Assembly (NCBI RefSeq): GCF_023282985.1
Contig: NZ_JAGQDC010000004.1
Coordinates: 62,001-126,000 of the forward strand
DNA from: Serratia silvae
GTDB lineage: Bacteria; Pseudomonadota; Gammaproteobacteria; Enterobacterales; Enterobacteriaceae
Length of the DNA stretch: 64,000 bases
Direction of reading: 5' to 3'
Shown here one piece after another: positions 22,884-32,128 of this stretch (the stretch's first letter is position 1; every line of letters starts with the position of its first letter). Position numbers and translations under genes: made by a program. The notes beneath the pieces are model-generated. The model was not told the DNA's origin and searched no databases. It saw only the letters and a list, made by a program, of their open reading frames with translations.

Positions 22884-24380
22884 TTACTGAGCGCTGGTTT
22901 CCGGTGCTGCGGTAACAGGATCCGCTGGCTTTGGCTCTTCGCTCACCACGGCCGGTGCTGGCGCCATGATGCCGTTATAGGTTTCCTGTAGCTGCTTCAT
23001 ATTCATCTCCGGCTCCCCCTTCGGCTGTAACAGCACCAAGGTGGCATCCTGCGACAGTTGCGACTTCAGTTCCTGGTTCAACGATTCCAGCGTCAGCGAC
23101 GACAAGAAGGCCTGACGCAACTTCTGGTATTGCTCCGGGGCGATATCCACCACGCCACTTTGCTGTGAGCGTAGACGTTGACTCATCAGCACGTCGGTAT
23201 CGGTGCGGGCATAGGTGGCAAACAGTTTGCTCAACTGGTCGGTTTTCTGTGCCAGCAAGGCATTGTACTCATCCTGAGACAGGCCGTTGTTACGCACATT
23301 GGCCAACTCGCGGGCAATAAAGGCCAGGCCGTTGTTCAGATTGTCATTCGGTGAATTCAGATGGATCGCACACTGGGCGCGTTGATACTGCACCCGGCAG
23401 TCGAAGCCCAGCTTGATGTTTTTCTGCTCGCTCTTTTGCAGCACCTGCTGAATGTGCCAGAACAGGGCTTCACGGGCCATATCACTGCGCCAGTAACGGC
23501 TCAGGTTTTGCGAGTCGCGAATTGGATGCCATGGCGTATCCCACATAATCGACAGCGTATCCCGCTTCACCTGATCGCTGATCAGACTGACTGGCTGCTG
23601 TGGCAGTGGAGTCAGGGTTGGCATGGTTGCCGGCGCTTCGCGCTTGCCTTGGAGAGGCGAGAATGCCTTGTTGATTTGTTCAGTCAGGCTACGGCTATCA
23701 ACTTTACCCACGACGTACAACGTCATGGCGTCCGGGGTATACCACTGCTGATAAAATTTCTGCAACTGCTCAATATTGACCGGCCGCTTGACCGGTTGGC
23801 CCGGATCGTGTGCCAGTAACGTTGAGCCTTTCAGGCGATAACGCCACCAGCTGTCTTTGGGATTCGGCGGGAAGATACCGATAGGATCCCTATTGGCATT
23901 CATCACCGCTTCTACCGTTGGCTCATCGATAGCCAGCTTACCCGTGGTATCCGCCAGCCAGGCCAGCGCCTCTTTCAGCAGATCGGGGCGGTTATTGGGC
24001 AGGCTCAGGTTGTAGATGGTGAAATCATAAGAGCTGATGGCTGGCGGCAATGGCCGTTCACTGTCCACGCTCTGTTGCCACAGCGATTGTAACTGCGGCT
24101 GGGTAAAACTCTCGCTGCGCGTAATCGCAATACGTGGCAGCAGATGAGCAAAACCGATCTGCTGGGCCGACTCCACCAGCGATCCGGTATTAACCATCAA
24201 CCGCAACTCAACGCGATCGCTAGGGCGCTGTGGCGTATCAAGGATCTGCCAAGAAAAACCGTTATTCAGCTGCCCCTGCTGCCAGGCAGGATCAGGTTGT
24301 AGCGCTTCAGCGTGCACGCCGCCGTTGGCCGCAACCAACAGCAGCCCACCCACTAAAAGACGAATTCTGGTGCCCTGCAT
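22884..24380 (-). CDS. yhjJ: Periplasmic M16-family protein YhjJ (catalytically degenerate)
   Basis: 498 residues (E. coli 498), with an N-terminal signal peptide (RIRLLVGGLLLVAANGGVHA) and two M16 peptidase-like halves. The zinc motif HxxEH expected near the N terminus reads HLLPR here, so the glutamate and second histidine are missing and the protein is unlikely to be a protease. E. coli YhjJ shares this feature. The C terminus is Pro/Glu/Ala-rich. The role is unknown. It lies next to dctA, as in E. coli. Confidence 0.88.
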   Translation of the reverse strand: MQGTRIRLLVGGLLLVAANGGVHAEALQPDPAWQQGQLNNGFSWQILDTPQRPSDRVELRLMVNTGSLVESAQQIGFAHLLPRIAITRSESFTQPQLQSLWQQSVDSERPLPPAISSYDFTIYNLSLPNNRPDLLKEALAWLADTTGKLAIDEPTVEAVMNANRDPIGIFPPNPKDSWWRYRLKGSTLLAHDPGQPVKRPVNIEQLQKFYQQWYTPDAMTLYVVGKVDSRSLTEQINKAFSPLQGKREAPATMPTLTPLPQQPVSLISDQVKRDTLSIMWDTPWHPIRDSQNLSRYWRSDMAREALFWHIQQVLQKSEQKNIKLGFDCRVQYQRAQCAIHLNSPNDNLNNGLAFIARELANVRNNGLSQDEYNALLAQKTDQLSKLFATYARTDTDVLMSQRLRSQQSGVVDIAPEQYQKLRQAFLSSLTLESLNQELKSQLSQDATLVLLQPKGEPEMNMKQLQETYNGIMAPAPAVVSEEPKPADPVTAAPETSAQ

Positions 24381-24650
24381 GTGAACCCCTACTTAATGAC
24401 TAGCCAATTTTTATGCAAATACGGATATTCCGATCACTGGAATATAAGGCATCGCCCCGCCGCTATGCTGACGAGTACGGCCTGAACTGTGCGTATCACA
24501 GGCACAATCACACCCTGAGTTTCACCGTAGGGCGGAAAGCGTAAAGTGTACCATCCTGTTAGACCGCGCGCCTTGGCGGATGTCACTCATCACAGTGAAA
24601 AATAATAGCTGGTAGGGTGTTATGGAGAAAAAATGAACAAGAAGCAAGGG
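24381..24650. other. Intergenic region yhjJ-dctA
   Basis: About 320 bp between dctA and yhjJ in total. Apart from the dctA terminator at its right end I see no gene or clear promoter; the 69-aa minus-strand frame at 24522-24731 has no ribosome site and runs over the terminator. Confidence 0.5.
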
Positions 24651-24682
24651 AAAATAGCATCGGCAGCCATGGCAGCCGATGC
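24651..24682 (-). terminator. Intrinsic terminator of dctA
   Basis: An 8-bp stem GCATCGGC/GCCGATGC (24657-24664 and 24675-24682), with a further short palindrome in the loop, is followed on the transcript strand by TATTTT. It lies 17 bp after the dctA stop. Confidence 0.7.
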
Positions 24683-24699
24683 AGAGGGAAGGAAAAAAC

Positions 24700-25992
24700 T
24701 CAGGCAGAAGGCAGTTTTTTGTCAGTAGCAACCGTCTCTGCTCTGTTGTTCAGCACGTCTTGCAACTGCTTTTCATCCAGTTGGTTACACCATTTGGCCA
24801 CCACTACCGTCGCCACACCGTTACCGACCAGGTTGGTCAAGGCACGGGCTTCCGACATAAAGCGGTCAATACCGAGGATCAAGGCCAGACCGGCCAGCGG
24901 TAAATGCCCTACCGCCGAAATGGTCGCTGCCAGTACGATAAAGCCACTGCCAGTTACCCCTGCCGCTCCTTTCGAGGAGAGCAACAGCACCACTAACAAG
25001 GTCACCTGATGCATGATGTCCATATGGGTGTTGGTTGCCTGAGCGATAAACACCGCCGCCATCGTCAGATAGATCGAGGTGCCGTCAAGGTTGAACGAGT
25101 AGCCCGTCGGGATCACCAAGCCCACCACCGATTTCTTGCACCCCAGATTTTCCATTTTATCGAGCATGCGTGGCAGCACCGATTCGGAAGACGAGGTACC
25201 CAGTACGATCAGCAGTTCTTCTTTGATATAGCGAATAAATTTGAAGATGTTGAAGCCGTTGTAACGGGCAATCGAACCCAGCACCACCACCACAAATAGC
25301 ACGCAGGTGATATAGAAGCAGACAATCAGCTGGCCCAGTTGCAACAGGGTACCCACACCGTATTTACCGATAGTGAACGCCATGGCACCAAAGGCCCCTA
25401 GCGGCGCCAAGCGCATGATCATATTGATGATGCCAAAAATGACGCGAGAGAAGCTGTCGATCACATTAAAGATCACTTGGCCTTTCTCACCCAGGCGATG
25501 CAGGGCAAAACCGAACAGCACCGCAAACAGCAGCACCTGCAAGATGTTGCCGCTGGCAAAGGCACCCACCACACTACCCGGGATAATATCCAACAGGAAA
25601 GGCACGATGCCCTGCTGTGAAGCCTGCTCGGCATAGACCGCCACCGCTTTGGCATCCAGCGTTCCCGCATCGACGTTCATCCCGGCACCCGGTTGCACCA
25701 CGTTAACGATCACCAAGCCGATCAGCAGCGCAATGGTACTAACGATTTCAAAGTACAGCAGGGCAATTGCCCCGGTACGGCCCACGGCCTTCATACTCTC
25801 CATGCCCGCGATGCCGGTCACCACGGTACAGAAGATCACCGGAGCGATAATCATTTTGATTAATTTAACAAATCCATCACCCAGGGGCTTCATCTGGGCA
25901 CCGAGGTCAGGGTAGAAATGGCCAAGCAGGATCCCCAGCGTAATCGCTGTTAACACCTGAAAATAGAGGCTCTTAAATATAGTTGTTTTCAT
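24700..25992 (-). CDS. dctA: C4-dicarboxylate:proton/sodium symporter DctA
   Basis: 430 residues from [14 protein letters not shown] (E. coli 428). The longer in-frame start at 26037 is rejected because AGGA lies 7 nt upstream of this ATG. Glutamate-transporter-fold (DAACS) inner-membrane carrier for aerobic uptake of succinate, fumarate, malate and aspartate. The serine-rich loop [13 protein letters not shown] and the NLDGTSIY motif are present, as is [13 protein letters not shown] near the C terminus. E. coli dctA is controlled by CRP and DcuSR; I could not identify their sites. Confidence 0.96.
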   Translation of the reverse strand: MKTTIFKSLYFQVLTAITLGILLGHFYPDLGAQMKPLGDGFVKLIKMIIAPVIFCTVVTGIAGMESMKAVGRTGAIALLYFEIVSTIALLIGLVIVNVVQPGAGMNVDAGTLDAKAVAVYAEQASQQGIVPFLLDIIPGSVVGAFASGNILQVLLFAVLFGFALHRLGEKGQVIFNVIDSFSRVIFGIINMIMRLAPLGAFGAMAFTIGKYGVGTLLQLGQLIVCFYITCVLFVVVVLGSIARYNGFNIFKFIRYIKEELLIVLGTSSSESVLPRMLDKMENLGCKKSVVGLVIPTGYSFNLDGTSIYLTMAAVFIAQATNTHMDIMHQVTLLVVLLLSSKGAAGVTGSGFIVLAATISAVGHLPLAGLALILGIDRFMSEARALTNLVGNGVATVVVAKWCNQLDEKQLQDVLNNRAETVATDKKLPSA

Positions 25993-26306
25993 CAGCACAT
26001 CCTTTGGAGGGAGATAACGCAGCAGGCGGGCAATCAATCGTCCGTCCTGTTTATTGCTTGCGCGGAAAATAACACCCCCATAACAACATGGAAATAACTT
26101 GTTGCCGTGATCCAGGTATATTGGTGTGAATTTAAGAGCTGAAACGCGTCAGTCAGTGTACAAGTTCCTGCGTTACGTCAACTTTTCTTTGAATTAACTC
26201 AGAATGGGTAGCGATAGAAACTGGTTTTTTCTAGGAAATAAAGCGGGTTCTCCCGTCCGAAAAGTACCAGGCGGGAGGATAAAAACTCAGCATCTGATAA
26301 ACCAGG
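25993..26306 (-). other. yhjK-dctA intergenic region (dctA promoter region)
   Basis: 314 bp without a supportable gene. The part next to dctA should hold its promoter. A TGTGA half-site near 26126 lacks a good second half, so I do not call a CRP site. A weak inverted repeat (CTCCCG/CGGGAG, 26251-26278) lies after yhjK. Confidence 0.45.
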
Positions 26307-28319
26307 TCACGCTTTGGCAACAGAGGCAAACTGCGCCTCAAACGCCTGACGGGGTAAGGGCTTGGCAAACAGGAAGCCCTGGCCAGTACGAATGCCGTAC
26401 TGTAATAACCAGTCTCGCTGCGCTGCGGTTTCCACCCCTTCCGCCATCACCGGCAGGTTAAGCACCTCGGAAATCGAGCTGACGATCCGCACCATCGCAT
26501 CGTCTTCTGGCAGGCCATCAATAAAGCTTTTGTCGATTTTAATCAGATCGATCGGTAGGGATTTGAGACGATTGAGGTAATTCAGGCTGGCATAGCCCAT
26601 GCCAAAATCATCCAAGGCGATCGACACGCCTAACTCATGCAATTCCCGAAGCAATTCCATCGCTCCATCAAGATCGTGGATACGCACCGTCTCGGTGATT
26701 TCCAGCAGCAGCTTATGCGGGTCGATATGGTGCTCGTCCAGCAGACGTTTCAGGTGAGGCACAAAGCCTTTATGATGCAACTGGATCGGCGAAATATTTA
26801 CCGCTAACGGCAACGTGATGCCCTGGGACTGCCACGCGGCCAGAATACGGCATGACTCTTCCAGCACCCAGTTACCCAGGGGCACAATCACGCCCAGCTC
26901 CTCCGCCAGCGGGATCACATCCGCCGGGAGAATAACCTGGCCGTCGGGCAGTTGCCAACGCAGCAGGGCTTCCGCGCCGGTCACCTGATTGGTTTGCATA
27001 TCCCACTGTGGTTGCAGGAATAGTGCGAACTGCCGTTGCTCCAAGGCCTGCAGGATCTCGCTTTCCTGCGTCAGGCGCTTTTGGGTTTTTTCAGTCAGGC
27101 AAGGCTCGAAGAACAGGATCTGATTTTTACCCTCACGATGCGCCGACATCATGGCCGAGGTGGCACTACGCAGCAGTTGCTCCGCACTTTCCCCCTGATT
27201 GGGGTAATGGGCAATACCGATACTGGCGCTTGGCCGCAGCTGCATCTTCTGTTGCAGGTTCAGCGGCGCATTGATAGCTGCCATCACACTTCTGGCCAAC
27301 TGCATGGCGTGAATGGGCTGCTCGATATTTTTCGCCAGGATGGCAAACTCGGCGTTGCTCAACTGTGCCAGCACACAGTCCACACCGATAACCTGACGCA
27401 GCTTTTTCGCCAGCGTCAGCAACAGCGCTTCACGCATAGACGGGTTCAGCACGCCGGAGGCTTCATGCAGGGTTTCGATACCCACCACCAGCAGATTAAA
27501 GCACGGTGGCCGCATACTGGCAGCGATATGCTGTTCAAGCAGCGCGGCAAACAGCACCGGATTGGGTAATTCGGTAATCGAGTTATGGGTACTCAGGCGG
27601 CTCATGGCGGTATGCGCCTTGGCCAGCGTTTGCTGGTTACGATTGTAATTGCGGACCAACAAACCTAATTCATCGTCCTGATGTTGGGTAGGCAGCATCA
27701 ATTGGTGGTAAGGGATATCTTCCTGAGGGACATTTTCCAGTTCGCGCGCCATGGCTCGTAACGGGTAAACCAGCAGCCGGTTCATGCACCAGCTAACGGC
27801 AATCGACAGGATCAACGCCAACAGCAGATAAGTCGACAACATGGTCGATAGCGTGCTGAGGATAAACTGATACATGCGGTGCGAATCGGCCTGCAACACC
27901 AGATAGGCAAGCGGCTGGGGATTGACAGGCACCCGCTCTAGCGAATAGAGCGGCACCGAAATCTGTACCGGCAGCTCAAAGATACGCGCCACTAGCGCAG
28001 GAACCGGACGTTCTGGCGGGAAATCGGCATGCAGCGCCTGAAACTCGTTCGGCAGGACGATATCCGCCCGGGTGAGTATCCCCACCGGCCGCAGAGCATT
28101 GAGCACGCGTTTGGCTTCCAGCACATCCATCCGCAGCACGGCTTCAGCCAGAGGCTGGCGCACGGCCTGGGCCACATTCTCCAGTTGCTGGGCATAGTCA
28201 TCCCTGCGCTGCTGCACAAAGTGGAATAACTGGATCACGATGAAGATACAGATCGTTACTAGTGCCACACCAGACACCGCTGCCATCTGCTTAATCGTTA
28301 ACGAACGCCTGACCCGCAA
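26307..28319 (-). CDS. yhjK: Membrane GGDEF/EAL protein YhjK (PdeK/HmsP-like c-di-GMP phosphodiesterase)
   Basis: 670 residues. TM1 is at ~12-34 and TM2 at ~155-178, enclosing a periplasmic sensor region; a HAMP-like linker, a GGDEF domain (~250-410) and a C-terminal EAL domain (~415-665) follow. The GGDEF site reads SNAEF, so diguanylate cyclase activity is not expected. The EAL domain keeps GAEALLRW, AVNIS, EITET, DDFG, DLIKIDKSF, AEGVE and GQGFLF, the metal- and substrate-binding set, so it should cleave c-di-GMP. It lies beside the bcs genes, whose BcsA and BcsE bind c-di-GMP, which suggests local control of cellulose synthesis. Confidence 0.92.
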   Translation of the reverse strand: MRVRRSLTIKQMAAVSGVALVTICIFIVIQLFHFVQQRRDDYAQQLENVAQAVRQPLAEAVLRMDVLEAKRVLNALRPVGILTRADIVLPNEFQALHADFPPERPVPALVARIFELPVQISVPLYSLERVPVNPQPLAYLVLQADSHRMYQFILSTLSTMLSTYLLLALILSIAVSWCMNRLLVYPLRAMARELENVPQEDIPYHQLMLPTQHQDDELGLLVRNYNRNQQTLAKAHTAMSRLSTHNSITELPNPVLFAALLEQHIAASMRPPCFNLLVVGIETLHEASGVLNPSMREALLLTLAKKLRQVIGVDCVLAQLSNAEFAILAKNIEQPIHAMQLARSVMAAINAPLNLQQKMQLRPSASIGIAHYPNQGESAEQLLRSATSAMMSAHREGKNQILFFEPCLTEKTQKRLTQESEILQALEQRQFALFLQPQWDMQTNQVTGAEALLRWQLPDGQVILPADVIPLAEELGVIVPLGNWVLEESCRILAAWQSQGITLPLAVNISPIQLHHKGFVPHLKRLLDEHHIDPHKLLLEITETVRIHDLDGAMELLRELHELGVSIALDDFGMGYASLNYLNRLKSLPIDLIKIDKSFIDGLPEDDAMVRIVSSISEVLNLPVMAEGVETAAQRDWLLQYGIRTGQGFLFAKPLPRQAFEAQFASVAKA

Positions 28320-28600
28320 AAACCTGCACTCCTAAATTAATAAGGACGGATAGAGCGTTATGACGCCCCTCCTCCCTAATCCTCTCCAGCAGGGAGAAGG
28401 GATTGAATGTGCTAAAACTTAACTCTTGTGCCTGACCGCAGCTCCGTATCAGCGCCTTTAAAGAAGGGCTGAAGTTAGGGGAAATAATGCTTGCTGGATA
28501 AGCGGCTTGAGTATACTCGATTGCTCCGCGTGTTTACCTTACCAACCGCTTGGTGGCAGCGGGAAAAGCACTGGTTTCGGTATTATCCTAGCCGGAATAG
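28320..28600 (-). other. Intergenic region bcsC-yhjK
   Basis: No supportable gene. It contains a C/T-rich imperfect inverted repeat around 28368-28403 (CCTCCCT...AGGGAG) of the kind scattered in enterobacterial intergenic DNA, and presumably the yhjK promoter. Confidence 0.45.
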
Positions 28601-28627
28601 CCACAGGGTAGCAAAACTACCCTGTGG
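28601..28627 (-). terminator. Hairpin after bcsC (end of bcsRQABZC operon)
   Basis: A perfect 11-bp stem (CCACAGGGTAG/CTACCCTGTGG) with a 5-nt loop begins 27 bp past the bcsC stop codon. There is no U-run, so termination strength is uncertain. Confidence 0.55.
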
Positions 28628-28654
28628 GTGACACCACGAATCGACCAATTCACA

Positions 28655-31600
28655 TTACTTAAAGTCGGCGTATGGCGTCAGCGGCTGCGGAGGCAGATCG
28701 AGATCGCCCTGCCAACCGGCGAGCGAATAACGCAGGTAAATCAACGCATGGCTCGGGGTATAGTCTTTTGCCTGTTGAATATCAATGCCCGCCCCCAGCG
28801 TCCAATGGGAACTGAGGCGGCGTTCAATCAGGGCCCGCAGCGTGTAGCCCACACCGGAGGAGGAGCCACCGCTTTCCATCGCATCCTTGTCTGGCAGGGA
28901 GTCTGGGATCAGCCCTTGCAGGGGATAGCGTTTCTCATCATTGGTCTTCGAGTGCGAGATAGACACCGAGCCACCTACTTCCCACGACCAGTTTTCGGTG
29001 CGCTGGCGATAGTTCACCGGCACCGCCAGCGAAACATATTGCTGCGGGCTGTAATAGCCCCCCTGCCCAAGGGAATAACCGCTCAGGTCTTTCTGATAGT
29101 GCCAGAGCATGGTGCTCAGCCCAACGGTGGCGCGGCGGTTATCTTCGTTAATTACCTTATAGTAATAACCGGCCATTAATCGCTGGCGCTGGTTATCCTC
29201 GACATTCTGGCCGGTAAGCTGATGGGCACTGAGATCGGCCCACACGCCGTTGGCTTCACCGCGATCGTAGCTGGCACTCAGGTTGATACCGGTGGCTCGC
29301 ACGCCCCCCCAGGTGGTGCCGGTGTACGGATCGCGAGTCCCGCCGAAGGCCAACAGCGAGCTGGTAATCGGCCGCCGCGAGGCGCCCAGCGTCCAACCGA
29401 CATGGTTCCAGTCACCGCTATAGGCCACGCCGCCGACCCAGTCCACCACCTCAAATCCCATCGGGGTGGTGCCGATATCGGTTTGCCAATGGTCGTTGGC
29501 CCAACCGGCCGCCACGCTGGTGCCGGTGGTTTTTTGCCGTTCGTCACCGCGGCAACCCTGCGTGTTACAGGTGCCAAAGGTTTCGAAGTACTTGCCATTA
29601 TTATCGGTCGAGAAGCTGCCGGCGTTCAGTTGGACGGTATCGGTACGCAGGAACGCCCGGCCGTCATACAGCGGCGTATCCACCTGTAACATGGTGTCAT
29701 GCGCCTGATAATCCGAAATACCACCAGTACCGCTTGAGCGCCAGTAGTCATGATCGAGCGTGACCCTGACGTCCTGTTGGCGGTAGAGATCGGCGGCATC
29801 GGAACGGATACCGCGTTTTAACCAGTCATCCGTCGCATTATTGCGGGTCAGACGGGTATAGCCGTCATTATCCTCGGGCACCGTTGGTGCAATGCCGCTG
29901 GCGACCATCGCCTGACGATAATCCTGCTGCGCCAGTTGCGGTTGCAACTGTGCTTGCTCCAGCCTTGCGGCATCCCGATACACCAAGGCTTTAGCCTGCC
30001 CCGGCGGCTCTTGCTGGGCGGCCACTTTTAGCTGCTTGAAGATATCGGTCGCTTTCTGCGGGTCACCTACCGCCGTCCAGGCATTGGCCACTCGGCGCTG
30101 GCCGTTGATCGACTCGTCCGGTTGCGCTGGTGCCGTTTGCAGCCGTTGGCGAGCCTGACTCAATTGACCTTGCGCCACATAGGCTTCAACTTCACCCAGC
30201 CGTGCATCCGGATTATTCGGCTCACGTGCGCGTACCCGCTGATAATCCGCCAGCGCCTCGTCATATTCCCCCCGTTCCAACGCCCAATCGGCCAAGGTCA
30301 AATCGATGCGCGTTGCCGGGGGCTGCTGGCGTAGGTAGGCGATTGCTGCGGCTTCATCACCGGCAGTTCGGAACCGTTCGGCGTGTTCGAGCGTGCTCTG
30401 CATCTGCAAGCGCTGGGCCATCTCACGCATCCCGTCGTTCCACTGCGCTTTGGGTAATGTATTCAAGTGCGCCAACGCCTGGTTATCACGATCGCTACCG
30501 GCCAGGTACAGCGCATAGGCGTAAACCTGTTGCGGATCGCCGGACTTCTGCGCGGCCAGTTGATGCATCAGCACGTCGGCCTGCTGCGGTTGCCCGGCCT
30601 GACGCAACGTTTGCGCATAGTGATAGGTCAGCCAGACATCATCAGGATCCTTCTGGTGCGCCTGTCGATATTTTTCTACCGCCTCTGGCCACTGCTGGCG
30701 CTGGGCCAGTTCGTCGGCCTGCTGTTTGAGCATATCCAGTTGCAGTCCGTCAAGGGTGCTGCGCAGCTTGTTCTGCTGCCCGCGAGGCAGGCTATTAAGG
30801 TAGGCCAAGGCTTTTTGTGGCGACTGCCGCTGGTAGATATTCACCAAGCCCCGCACCGCGCTGCCGCTGCCCGGTTCCAGGCGCAGAGCCTGCTGATAAT
30901 AGCGTTCGGCGGCAGCATCATCTTTGCGGGCCACGGCAACGTCGCCCAGACCGATCAACGCATCGCTGTCGCCGTTATCAATCTGCCGTGCCAGTTGGTA
31001 TTGTTGCTGTGCCAACGGCAGGTTATTGGCTTTTAACGCTTTGTCGCCCGCATCGATCGCCAGCCAGTACCGGGTGGTTTTGATCAGGCTCTGCCATTTG
31101 CTGCTGTCATAGTTATCCTTGTCCGCCTTCTGCGCCTGCTGGAACAGGCTCAACGCCTGCTGCCGATTACCGGCACGGGAATAAGCCAGGCCAAGTGCAC
31201 CCAGCACTTCGGCATCATCGGGCGCACTCGATAGCGCTTTTTTCAGCTCAGGGATCGCCGCCCGACCACCGCCTTTATTCACCTGCGCCAACCCGGTCAT
31301 GCGCGCGCGATAGGCCGGATCGGCCAGCATCGTCTGCTGCCGGGCCAGTTCCTGTTGCGCACTCAACGCCTGCTCACCGCTTTCAAACACGCCGAGAAAA
31401 CGGTTCAACGCCGCCACGCTCTGCGGGCTGACCGGTAGCGCTTTGACCTTTTCCAGCCACAAGTCCGCCGCAGAACCGCGGCCTGCGGGATCGGCGGCCA
31501 CCTTTTGTAACAGCTCATAGGCCTGAGCATCGCGATCCTGGCTGAACAGCATCCGCGCCAGTGCCATGCGCAGCGTGATGTTGCCGGGATATTGCCGATC

Positions 31601-32128
31601 CAACGTCTGTAGTTGCTGTATCGCTGCCGATTCCTGGCCAGGTAGCCTGGCCACCAGACGCCAATACTCCACCGCCAGATCGAGCGTCGGCAGATTACCG
31701 TGGAACAGCTCGTCGTACTGGGCTTTAGCCTCCGGCAAGCGCCCTGCGGTCGCCATCAGGCGTGCCTGTTGCAACTTCTGACGGGTTTCCGGCTGGGTCA
31801 GCAGCATGTTCATTTCTGCCTGGCGGAACACCGGCGATTGCGGTGCCACCCCCTTAAGCTTATCCAGTTGTTGCTGCGCCAAGACCTGATTACCCTGCCG
31901 CAGCGCCAGACGCATACGCGCCGCTATCACGTCAGGGTTATTCGGGTCCATCAGCTCAAGGCGATACAGCGATTGACGCACCAGCTCATCTTTGTTGCTG
32001 GCTTCGCCGATGCGCACCTGCTCCAACAGCCATTGCTCCGGGGCAACGCTCTCGGCACTCTGCGCCTGTGGCAACAGAGCCAGGCTTAAAGGAAACAGGC
32101 TGAGCCAGCCTAGTGTGAAGTTGCGCAT
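28655..32128 (-). CDS. bcsC: Cellulose export protein BcsC (outer-membrane porin with TPRs)
   Basis: 1157 residues (E. coli 1157). Signal peptide (LGWLSLFPLSLALLPQAQSA), then a long periplasmic TPR superhelix to about residue 780, then the BCSC C-terminal beta-barrel ending in an aromatic-rich strand (TPYADFK). It carries the glucan chain across the periplasm and outer membrane. It overlaps bcsZ by 19 bp and is last in the operon. Confidence 0.95.
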   Translation of the reverse strand: MRNFTLGWLSLFPLSLALLPQAQSAESVAPEQWLLEQVRIGEASNKDELVRQSLYRLELMDPNNPDVIAARMRLALRQGNQVLAQQQLDKLKGVAPQSPVFRQAEMNMLLTQPETRQKLQQARLMATAGRLPEAKAQYDELFHGNLPTLDLAVEYWRLVARLPGQESAAIQQLQTLDRQYPGNITLRMALARMLFSQDRDAQAYELLQKVAADPAGRGSAADLWLEKVKALPVSPQSVAALNRFLGVFESGEQALSAQQELARQQTMLADPAYRARMTGLAQVNKGGGRAAIPELKKALSSAPDDAEVLGALGLAYSRAGNRQQALSLFQQAQKADKDNYDSSKWQSLIKTTRYWLAIDAGDKALKANNLPLAQQQYQLARQIDNGDSDALIGLGDVAVARKDDAAAERYYQQALRLEPGSGSAVRGLVNIYQRQSPQKALAYLNSLPRGQQNKLRSTLDGLQLDMLKQQADELAQRQQWPEAVEKYRQAHQKDPDDVWLTYHYAQTLRQAGQPQQADVLMHQLAAQKSGDPQQVYAYALYLAGSDRDNQALAHLNTLPKAQWNDGMREMAQRLQMQSTLEHAERFRTAGDEAAAIAYLRQQPPATRIDLTLADWALERGEYDEALADYQRVRAREPNNPDARLGEVEAYVAQGQLSQARQRLQTAPAQPDESINGQRRVANAWTAVGDPQKATDIFKQLKVAAQQEPPGQAKALVYRDAARLEQAQLQPQLAQQDYRQAMVASGIAPTVPEDNDGYTRLTRNNATDDWLKRGIRSDAADLYRQQDVRVTLDHDYWRSSGTGGISDYQAHDTMLQVDTPLYDGRAFLRTDTVQLNAGSFSTDNNGKYFETFGTCNTQGCRGDERQKTTGTSVAAGWANDHWQTDIGTTPMGFEVVDWVGGVAYSGDWNHVGWTLGASRRPITSSLLAFGGTRDPYTGTTWGGVRATGINLSASYDRGEANGVWADLSAHQLTGQNVEDNQRQRLMAGYYYKVINEDNRRATVGLSTMLWHYQKDLSGYSLGQGGYYSPQQYVSLAVPVNYRQRTENWSWEVGGSVSISHSKTNDEKRYPLQGLIPDSLPDKDAMESGGSSSGVGYTLRALIERRLSSHWTLGAGIDIQQAKDYTPSHALIYLRYSLAGWQGDLDLPPQPLTPYADFK

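Noticed and set aside
26116-26150. CRP site upstream of dctA
   Set aside because: Only one TGTGA half-site is present; the second half is not recognisable.
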